Shown piece after piece: positions 58,477 through 64,000 of a stretch of DNA of 64,000 nucleotides. The translations under genes were made by a program, and so were the position numbers. The stretch comes from Rubellimicrobium mesophilum DSM 19309 (GTDB lineage: Bacteria; Pseudomonadota; Alphaproteobacteria; Rhodobacterales; Rhodobacteraceae), in assembly GCF_000600335.2 (NCBI RefSeq), contig NZ_KK088555.1, forward strand, positions 39,019 to 103,018, written 5' to 3'. Position 1 is the stretch's first letter; each line of letters begins with the position of its first letter. The notes under the pieces are model-generated. The model was given only the letters and a program-made list of their open reading frames with translations, was not told the DNA's origin and searched no databases.

Positions 58477-58653
58477 ATGGCCGACTACAGCAAGCAGAAG
58501 AGTGGCAAGCCGCAGAAGAACCAGCCCCGGCACAGGGAGCACAACCAGCCCGGCGGCCCGGCGAACCCCTTCGGGAAGAAGGACGACAAGGCGGCTCTGC
58601 TGGAACGGATGAAGGCGAATGCGCAGAAGGGGAAGGACGCTGGGCAGGAGTGA
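58477..58653 (+). CDS. Small conserved-looking basic protein
   Basis: The product is 58 residues from the ATG before ADYSKQKSGKPQKNQP, with AGGCAGGA upstream. It is highly charged, has no hydrophobic core and ends FGKKDDKAALLERMKANAQK. I believe similar short proteins occur in Rhodobacterales, but their role is unknown. Disorder is likely, perhaps nucleic-acid binding. It is divergent from cobN across 56 bases and followed by two REP copies. Confidence 0.65.
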   Translation: MADYSKQKSGKPQKNQPRHREHNQPGGPANPFGKKDDKAALLERMKANAQKGKDAGQE

Positions 58654-58669
58654 GGGACGCACGTCGGCA

Positions 58670-58741
58670 GTAGGGTGCGCTTCAGCGCGCCGCGCGTTCC
58701 GGGCAATGGCCGGGTCATGGTGCGCTGAAGCGCACCCTACG
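58670..58741. repeat. REP-like palindromic repeat, copy 3 (variant core)
   Basis: The arms read GTAGGGTGCGCTTCAGCG and its complement, a sequence variant of the other three copies in which GGGCGGGC is replaced by GGTGCGC. Both arms changed together, so the hairpin is kept. Confidence 0.8.
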
Positions 58742-58785
58742 GATCGATGACGGCGCCTCGTGGAGTTGCGCCCCGTCAGGGACGC

Positions 58786-58873
58786 CGTAGGGCGGGCTTC
58801 AGCCCGCCATGCAATATCGGCCGCTGGCAGGACCATGGCCGGCGAGGTCTGGCGGGCTGAAGCCCGCCCTACG
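58786..58873. repeat. REP-like palindromic repeat, copy 4
   Basis: CGTAGGGCGGGCTTCAGCCC and its inverted partner flank about 38 bases. The copy is nearly identical to copies 1 and 2. It stands 44 bases from copy 3 in the same convergent gap, seven bases beyond the GNAT stop. Confidence 0.82.
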
Positions 58874-58880
58874 GGTCCGG

Positions 58881-59348
58881 TCACAGCCGCTTCTCCATGA
58901 AGACGGAGTGGGGACCCTCCTCGTAGTCGCCGAAGGGGCCGCAATCGGAAAAGCCGTGGCGGTGGTAGAGGCGGTGGGCGGCGTGAAGGTCGTCGCCGGT
59001 CTCGAGGCGGAGGAGGGGCAGGCCCGTTGCGTGGGCACGCTGCTCAAGGGCGGCCATGAGGGCGGCGCCGACGCCCCGACCTCGCGCGGCGGGGTCCACG
59101 AACATCGACTTCACCTCGCCGTAGCCATCGAGCCTAGCGAGGGCGACGCAGCCGAGGGGCTGGACGTCCGCCTCGGCGATCCAGAAGTCGATGTGGGGCT
59201 GCGCGAGCTCGTCCACCGAGAGGTAGTGGTTGTGCTCGGGCGGGTAGAGCGACGCGAGCAGCGCGTGGCTTTGGCCGAGGAGGCGGCGGGCCTCCTCGGA
59301 GCAGGGGTCGCCCAGTCTGACGGTGATCTCGCGGACCGTCGGGGTCAT
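58881..59348 (-). CDS. GNAT-family N-acetyltransferase
   Basis: The product is 155 residues. Motif A reads VKSMFVDPAARGRGVGAAL near residue 79, followed by LLRLETGDDLHAAHRLYHRH and GFSDCGPFGDYEEG. It resembles small putative acetyltransferases of the YsnE/PhnO type. The ATG overlaps the cobW stop by four bases, so it is the last gene of that short transcript. The acceptor is unknown. Confidence 0.9.
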   Translation of the reverse strand: MTPTVREITVRLGDPCSEEARRLLGQSHALLASLYPPEHNHYLSVDELAQPHIDFWIAEADVQPLGCVALARLDGYGEVKSMFVDPAARGRGVGAALMAALEQRAHATGLPLLRLETGDDLHAAHRLYHRHGFSDCGPFGDYEEGPHSVFMEKRL

Positions 59349-60364
59349 CCCCGGATGGCCTCCTCGATGGCGGTGCGGTCGAGGCCGGCCTCGCCGATCA
59401 CCACGAGCTTCGATTCGCGGGGCGAGGTGCCCCAGGGGCGGTCGAAGTAGGTCTCGATCCGGGGGCCGGCGGCTTGGACGGTGAGGCGCAGGGGCTTGCC
59501 GGCGACGGCGACGAAGCCCTTGAGGCGGAGGATGTCGTGGGCTTCGATGGCGCTTGCGAGGCGCTGGGTGAGGGCGGCGACGTCGGGGACCTCGGGGAGG
59601 TCGAGCACGAAGGACTCGAACTCGTCGTGGTCGTGGCCCTCCTCCTCGTTGTCGTGGTGGGGGGCGGAGCGGGTCTCCATGTCGGTCTCGGCGGCGGCCT
59701 TGATGCCGAGGATGACGTCGAGCGGCAGCGCGCCCTTCTGGGCGACGAGGACGCGGGCGCCGGGGCGGGCCTCCTCGGCGAGTTGCCGGGCGACATCAGC
59801 CGCCTCGGTGCCGCTCAGGAGGTCGGCCTTGTTGAGGACGATCATATCGGCGCAGGCGATCTGGTCCTCGAAGAGCTCGGAGAGCGGCGTCTCGTGGTCG
59901 ATGCTGTCGTCCGATTGGCGCTGGGCCTCGATGGCGCTCTCGTCCTCGGCGAAGCGGCCCTCGGCCACGGCCTTGCCGTCCACGACCGTCACCACGCCGT
60001 CCACGGTCACGCGGGTCGAGATGCCGGGCCAGGCGAAGGCGCGCACGAGGGGCTGCGGGAGGGCGAGGCCGGAGGTCTCGATGACGATGTGGTCGGGCTT
60101 GTCGGGGCGGGCGAGGAGCTTCTCCATGGTGGGGAGGAAGTCGTCGGCGACGGTGCAGCAGATGCAGCCGTTGGACAGCTCGATGATGTCGTCCTCGGCG
60201 CAGCAGCCCTTGAGAAGGTCGCCGTCCACCCCGGTCTCGCCGAACTCGTTGATGACGAGGGCGATGCGGCGGCCCTCCGCGTTGTCGAGGAGGTGGCGGA
60301 TCATCGTCGTCTTGCCGCTGCCGAGGAAGCCGGTGATGACGGTGGCGGGAATCTTCTGGGGCAT
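59345..60364 (-). CDS. cobW: Cobalamin-associated GTPase CobW
   Basis: The product is 339 residues of the G3E metal-chaperone family. The P-loop is GFLGSGKTT near residue 12, the metal site CxCC appears in NGCICCTVADD, and the guanine-specificity NKAD in MIVLNKADLLSG. A histidine-rich linker (HHDNEEEGHDHDE) can bind metal. CobW is thought to deliver cobalt to the CobNST chelatase. The start chosen is the ATG before PQKIPATV. It is divergent from the DUF1636 gene, with 25 bases between starts. Confidence 0.94.
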   Translation of the reverse strand: MPQKIPATVITGFLGSGKTTMIRHLLDNAEGRRIALVINEFGETGVDGDLLKGCCAEDDIIELSNGCICCTVADDFLPTMEKLLARPDKPDHIVIETSGLALPQPLVRAFAWPGISTRVTVDGVVTVVDGKAVAEGRFAEDESAIEAQRQSDDSIDHETPLSELFEDQIACADMIVLNKADLLSGTEAADVARQLAEEARPGARVLVAQKGALPLDVILGIKAAAETDMETRSAPHHDNEEEGHDHDEFESFVLDLPEVPDVAALTQRLASAIEAHDILRLKGFVAVAGKPLRLTVQAAGPRIETYFDRPWGTSPRESKLVVIGEAGLDRTAIEEAIRG

Positions 60365-60389
60365 CGTGGGCTCCGGGTCAGGAGGGACG

Positions 60390-60701
60390 TTGGGCGACCG
60401 CATAACAGTCTGCGCGACCTGCCGCGAGGGGGCGGGCCGGGCCTTGGCGGATCACCTGAGGGAAAAGGGCGTCGCGGTCCGGCTGGTGGAGTGCCTGAAC
60501 GCCTGCTCGGCGCCACTCGCGCTGGCGGTGACGGGCGAGGGAAAGGCCACGTACCTCTTCACGGGTGTGGACCCGGAGGCCCAGGCGGAGGAGGTCGTGG
60601 CCTTTGCGGCGCTGTATCGGGATGCGCCCCGCGGCGAGGTCGCGGATGCCCGGCCCTGCGGGAACCTGCGATTCTGCCTGAGGGGGCGCATCCCGGCCTA
60701 G
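60390..60701 (+). CDS. DUF1636 metal-binding protein
   Basis: The product is 103 residues. A TTG start fits best because GGAGGG lies five bases before it; no ATG is available in a suitable place. The DUF1636 pattern shows ITVCATCREGAG at the N-terminus, LVECLNACSAPLALAV, and RPCGNLRFCLRGRIP at the end, with six cysteines that resemble a ferredoxin-like metal or cluster site. It lies among cobalt genes, as in other Rhodobacterales, so a cobalt role is inferred. Its end overlaps cbtA by four bases tail to tail. Confidence 0.85.
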   Translation: MGDRITVCATCREGAGRALADHLREKGVAVRLVECLNACSAPLALAVTGEGKATYLFTGVDPEAQAEEVVAFAALYRDAPRGEVADARPCGNLRFCLRGRIPA

Positions 60702-61414
60702 GCGGTCCGGCGGGCGGGGGCCCGCTCGGAGAGGGCGCCGGAGAGGACGCCCAGGAAGGCCCAGGAGAGCGCGGCCACGCCGAGGGAGCGGGTGGCGAAG
60801 GCGGCCGCGAGCCCGGGCGGGACGAGGCCGTCATGCGTGGGCGGCTGTGGCGCGCCGAAGGCGTGGGGCAGCAGGATCAGCACAGCCCCGACCGCGAGCC
60901 AGGGCAGGCCGCGCCCGAAGGCCATCGCCGCGAGGCCCAGCGCCGTGAAGCCCACGCAGAGCACCCACCAGGCCTGCCGCGCGCCGAGGCCGGCGGCCTC
61001 CATGCCCGGTAGCTCGGGCGGGAGGCCCACGGCGGGGGCGAGCTGCACCGCCGCGAAGCCCGCGAAGCCCCAAAGGAGGCCGGCGCGGGCATCGATGCGA
61101 TGGCCGGTCCGCGCGGCGGCGGACATGGCGGCGCCGAGGACGAGCCCGAAGCCCGCATAGGCGACGAGCGTCATCGTCACGGTGCCGAAGGTGCGGGCCA
61201 GGCCCCCGGGCTCTTCCGTGGCCTCATGGGCGTGCTCGGTCCCGTCCTCGTGGGTGTGGGTCTCGGCCTCGCCGGCGTGGGTGTGGCCAGCGGCGCCCTC
61301 GAAGACCTCGGCTTCGAGGATCAGCGGCGTGAGCATCCAAAGGTTGAGGAGCGCGGCGAGGAATCCCGCCGCGAGGCCGGCGATCAACGCGCCGGTCAGG
61401 ATCCGCGATGTCAC
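60698..61414 (-). CDS. cbtA: Cobalt transporter subunit CbtA
   Basis: The product is 238 residues with six or so helices (ILTGALIAGLAAGFLAALLN, then GTVTMTLVAYAGFGLVLGAA and LLWGFAGFAAVQLAPAVGLP). A histidine-rich loop (GHTHAGEAETHTHEDGTEHA) after the first helix is the likely metal-gathering site. It follows cbtB by 13 bases under the cobalamin riboswitch, the usual CbtAB arrangement. Confidence 0.94.
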   Translation of the reverse strand: MTSRILTGALIAGLAAGFLAALLNLWMLTPLILEAEVFEGAAGHTHAGEAETHTHEDGTEHAHEATEEPGGLARTFGTVTMTLVAYAGFGLVLGAAMSAAARTGHRIDARAGLLWGFAGFAAVQLAPAVGLPPELPGMEAAGLGARQAWWVLCVGFTALGLAAMAFGRGLPWLAVGAVLILLPHAFGAPQPPTHDGLVPPGLAAAFATRSLGVAALSWAFLGVLSGALSERAPARRTA

Positions 61415-61427
61415 TGGCGTGGGGGCG

Positions 61428-61595
61428 TCAGTGGCAGGGGAAGGCGATGGCGTGCCGCTGGTCGTGCGCGGTGTCGTGGATCACCGTCGCGTTGGCGAAG
61501 CCCGCGACGAAGACCAGCGACAGGCCGAGGACGGCGGCGAAGGCGATGGACAGGGTCTCGGCGTCGAAACGGGCGCGCGCGATCGAGAAGAACAT
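61428..61595 (-). CDS. cbtB: Cobalt transporter subunit CbtB
   Basis: The product is 55 residues: one helix (LSIAFAAVLGLSLVFVAGFA) and a histidine-containing tail (IHDTAHDQRHAIAFPCH), which is the CbtB signature. It lies directly after the cobalamin riboswitch, so its translation or transcription is likely shut off when B12 is plentiful. Confidence 0.93.
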   Translation of the reverse strand: MFFSIARARFDAETLSIAFAAVLGLSLVFVAGFANATVIHDTAHDQRHAIAFPCH

Positions 61596-61639
61596 AAGTA
61601 GGCTCCTGCTCCCGTCCCACCGACGGGGTTGGCGTTTCA

Positions 61640-61842
61640 TCGCGCATGGCAGGTCTCCTGGCTCGCGGATCGCTGCGCCTCGCCGCCTTCCCGGGCCTGG
61701 GGCCCAGTGGCACGTTGACGGGCGCTCTCCGCTGACAGTCGCGGGGGCGGCTGCGGGCGGGTCCCCCCGGGCTGGGTCGGGTCCTTCCGCATTCCCTGTT
61801 CGTCCCCTGCCGCCTGGGGCGGTGTCGGGGAACCATGCACGG
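61640..61842 (-). promoter_or_regulatory. Cobalamin riboswitch
   Basis: On the minus strand the conserved elements occur in order: GGTTCCCC, then AACAGGGAATGCGG, CCGCGACTG, GCCACTG, GGGAAGGC and the B12 box GCCAGGAGACCTGCC (61648-61662). Spacing fits the class. It ends 45 bases before cbtB and should repress cbtBA when adenosylcobalamin binds. Confidence 0.93.
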
Positions 61843-61967
61843 TCCGTTCTGCGCGCCGGGGGACCGGGGGTCAAGCGCGATTCCGACATGTCGGATGCCG
61901 CGACCGGCCGTTGACTTGCCTCGGGCGGCGGGCGGATGCTGGGAACGGGAAGCGGAACGAGCCTAAG

Positions 61968-63182
61968 ATGACGATCTGGCAAGGACTTCTGGACCGGATG
62001 CTCCGGTCGCTCATGCGCCGCGGCGGGCTGGCGGTCCGCTATCCTGACGGGACGGTCCGGCGCTACGGGACGGGGGAAGGGCCCGTCGTCGCCCTGCGGG
62101 ACGAGGCGACCGTCCGGGCGCTGGTGACGAACCCGCAGCTCGCGCTCGGCGAGGGCTACATGGAGGGCGCCATCGAGATCGAGGGCGACGACCTCCACGG
62201 CGTGCTGGCGCAGGTGGTGCCCAACACGGCGGCCAGGGAAGCCGGCTGGTTCCGCGCGCGGCAGGCGATCGGGAACATGACCGGGTGGTTCCGGCAGATC
62301 AACGGGTTGCGGAGGTCCAAGGCCAACGTGGCGGCGCACTACGACCTGACGCCGGCGCTCTACGACCTCTTCCTCGACGCGGACAAGCAGTATTCCTGCG
62401 CCTACTTCCGCACGCCCGACGACACGCTGGAGCAGGCGCAGGCGCAGAAGAAGGCGCACATCGCCCGCAAGCTGCTGATCCGGCCGGGGATGCGCGTGCT
62501 CGACATCGGCTGCGGCTGGGGGGGCCTCGCGCTCACCCTCGCGCGCGATTTCGGGGCGAAGGTGGTGGGGATCACGCTGTCGGAGGAGCAGCTCGCCGTC
62601 GCGCGGCGGCGGGCGGAGGAGGCGGGGCTCTCGGACCGGATCGAGTTCCGGCTGCAGGACTACCGGCTGGTGACTGAGACCTTCGACCGGGTGGTGTCGG
62701 TCGGGATGTTCGAGCACGTGGGGCGGCCGAACTACGGGACCTACTTCCAGGCGGTGCACGACAGGCTCGCGCCGGACGGGGTGGCGCTGATCCACACCAT
62801 CGGCAACCCGGGCACGCCGTCGCCCACGAACCCCTGGATCACGAAATACATCTTTCCCGGCGGCTACATCCCGGCGCTGTCCGAGATCACCCCCGCCATC
62901 GAGAGGGCGGGGCTCAGGCTCTGCGACCTCGAAGCTTGGCGGCTCCATTACGCGCACACGCTGCGGAACTGGTTCGACCGCTTCACCGCGCGGGCGGCGG
63001 AGGCGGAGGCCATGCACGACGCGCGCTTCGTACGGATGTGGAAGTTCTACCTCGCGGCCTCGGAGGCGACGTTCCGCTGGGGGAACCAGGACGTGTGGCA
63101 GTTCCAGCTCTCGCGGAAGGCCGATTCGGTGCCGATCACCCGGGATTACCTCTACGAATTGACGAACCGGCTGGTGGGCTGA
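61968..63182 (+). CDS. Cyclopropane-fatty-acid-synthase-like methyltransferase
   Basis: The product is 404 residues from the ATG before TIWQGLLDRML. The SAM motif VLDIGCGWGGLALTLARDFG sits near residue 180, preceded by NVAAHYDLTPALYDLFLDA with YSCAYF, and followed by VSVGMFEHVGRPNYGTYF. HTIGNPGTPSPTNPWITKYI and the late TLRNWFDRF complete the family pattern. It modifies unsaturated lipid chains at the membrane surface. Length and motifs are normal. Confidence 0.93.
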   Translation: MTIWQGLLDRMLRSLMRRGGLAVRYPDGTVRRYGTGEGPVVALRDEATVRALVTNPQLALGEGYMEGAIEIEGDDLHGVLAQVVPNTAAREAGWFRARQAIGNMTGWFRQINGLRRSKANVAAHYDLTPALYDLFLDADKQYSCAYFRTPDDTLEQAQAQKKAHIARKLLIRPGMRVLDIGCGWGGLALTLARDFGAKVVGITLSEEQLAVARRRAEEAGLSDRIEFRLQDYRLVTETFDRVVSVGMFEHVGRPNYGTYFQAVHDRLAPDGVALIHTIGNPGTPSPTNPWITKYIFPGGYIPALSEITPAIERAGLRLCDLEAWRLHYAHTLRNWFDRFTARAAEAEAMHDARFVRMWKFYLAASEATFRWGNQDVWQFQLSRKADSVPITRDYLYELTNRLVG

Positions 63183-63210
63183 CAGAAGGGGGCATCCCAC
63201 CGGAGCCCCC

Positions 63211-64000
63211 ATGCGCCTCACCCGGCTGCGCCTCAACGGCTTCAAGAGCTTCGCCGACCCGACCGAGCTGAGCATCGCGCCGGGGCTGACCGGCGTGGTC
63301 GGTCCCAACGGCTGCGGGAAGTCGAACCTCCTCGAGGCCCTGCGCTGGGTGATGGGGGAGACGCGGCCCACGCAGATGCGTGGGTCGGGGATGGAGGACG
63401 TGATCTTCGCCGGGACCTCGCGGAGGGGCGCGCGGGCCTGGGCGGAGGTGGCGCTCGCCTTCGAGAGGGAGGGGAAGGAGACCGAGCTCGTCCGGAGGAT
63501 CGCGCGGGACGGGGGCTCGGCCTATCGGCTGGGCGGGCGCGAGGCGCGGGCGCGGGATATCCAGGTGATGTTCGCGGACGCGGCCTCGGGTGCCCAGTCG
63601 CCGGCGCTGGTGCGGCAGGGACAGATCTCGGAGCTGATCGGGCAGAAGCCCAACGCCCGGCGGCGGGTGATCGAGGAGGCGGCGGGCGTCGCGGGGCTTC
63701 AGGCGCGGCGGGGAGAGGCCTCGCAGCGGCTGGCGGCGGCCGAGGCGAACCTCGCGCGGGTGGCGGAGGTGACGGCGGGGCTGGCCGAGCGGCTGCGGGG
63801 TCTGGAGCGGCAGGCACGGAACGCCCAGCGGTTCCGGGAGGTCGCGGCGGCGATCCGGGTGGCGGAGGGGCAGCTCCTCTGGCGCGGCTGGGCGGCGGCC
63901 GAGGAGGCGCTGGCGGCGGCGGAGGGGGCGGCGCGGACTCGCGGGGGTCTCGCCGCGCGGGCGGAGGAGGAGGCGGCGCGGGCGGCGCTGGCGCGGGAGG
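63211..64000 (+). CDS. smc: Chromosome segregation protein SMC, N-terminal part (runs off the window)
   Basis: About 263 residues are present and the frame is open at the window end. The ABC-type head shows MRLTRLRLNGFKSFADPTEL and the Walker A GPNGCGKSN near residue 32. ALRWVMGE, then MRGSGMEDVIFAGTSRR and the Q-loop-side LVRQGQISELIGQKP follow. Alanine/arginine/glutamate-rich sequence (AAEANLARVAEV onward) begins the coiled coil. The full protein would be about 1150 residues. It starts 28 bases after the methyltransferase gene. Confidence 0.96.
   Translation, partial: MRLTRLRLNGFKSFADPTELSIAPGLTGVVGPNGCGKSNLLEALRWVMGETRPTQMRGSGMEDVIFAGTSRRGARAWAEVALAFEREGKETELVRRIARDGGSAYRLGGREARARDIQVMFADAASGAQSPALVRQGQISELIGQKPNARRRVIEEAAGVAGLQARRGEASQRLAAAEANLARVAEVTAGLAERLRGLERQARNAQRFREVAAAIRVAEGQLLWRGWAAAEEALAAAEGAARTRGGLAARAEEEAARAALARE

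Overview
This is a gene-dense, very GC-rich stretch of bacterial chromosome. The gene content points to an alphaproteobacterium of the Rhodobacterales type. Supporting features are the RNase D-like/lptC/lptA/lptB/hpf/ptsN order, EF-P next to epmA, a LuxR-LuxI pair, the CobN/CobO/CobW/CbtAB cobalt genes, and sequence similarity I recognise from that order. A Rubellimicrobium-like genus would fit, but that is only a guess. I see no plasmid, phage, insertion sequence, CRISPR array, tRNA or rRNA in the window.

Layout. 1-2.2 kb: tail of an amino-acid permease, two small envelope genes, an XRE-cupin regulator with a palindromic operator, and a fragment of a GlxA/GbdR-type regulator. 2.2-7.3 kb (minus): the sarcosine oxidase operon soxB-soxD-soxA-soxG, with soxA broken twice. 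7.5-9.3 kb (plus): a pyruvate-oxidase-like ThDP enzyme. 9.5-17.4 kb (minus): an amide operon with an AmiC-like sensor, an ANTAR antiterminator, a peptide-type ABC importer and an acetamidase/formamidase. An intrinsic terminator lies in its leader, just before the first start codon. 17.7-30.5 kb (minus): an aminotransferase, then a 12-gene respiratory operon (alternative complex III ActABCDEF, a small membrane protein, Sco, and an A2-type cytochrome c oxidase). 31-33.2 kb (plus): XRE regulator, LuxR and a long LuxI. 33.4-37.1 kb (plus): RNase D-like, LptC, LptA, LptB, HPF and PtsN. 37.2-42.2 kb: a damaged or unresolved pair of small genes, EpmA and EF-P, and a capsule-export inner-membrane protein. 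42.4-49.6 kb: a glycosyltransferase, two Rossmann dehydrogenases, a PRC-barrel protein, a 2-hydroxyacid dehydrogenase, a DMT transporter, and MnmD divergent from an MnmC2-like oxidoreductase. 49.9-52.7 kb: a structured leader RNA candidate before a second ThDP enzyme, then an FMN reductase. 52.7-61.8 kb: the cobalt/cobalamin region (NUDIX, GNAT-CobO, GNAT, CobN; GNAT, CobW; DUF1636; CbtA, CbtB) with a cobalamin riboswitch ahead of cbtB. 62-64 kb: a cyclopropane-fatty-acid-synthase-like methyltransferase and the start of smc.

How the parts work together. The sox genes oxidise sarcosine, and the two regulator remains beside them suggest control by a methylamine or betaine signal. The amide operon looks self-contained: the sensor and antiterminator would release a leader terminator, the importer would bring substrate in and the amidase would free ammonia. 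ActABCDEF oxidises quinol and can pass electrons directly to the oxidase encoded in the same operon. CbtAB imports cobalt under B12 control for the CobN chelatase, and CobO then adenosylates the corrinoid.

Caution. At least eight apparent 1-bp indels fall at or next to G/C runs, in soxA (2), dppC-like, actB, actD and cobN (3), with a possible ninth behind the GNAT-CobO fusion. Their number, their runs and the fact that core respiratory genes are hit suggest consensus sequencing errors more than gene decay. I annotate these as genes with corrected lengths and say where each break lies.
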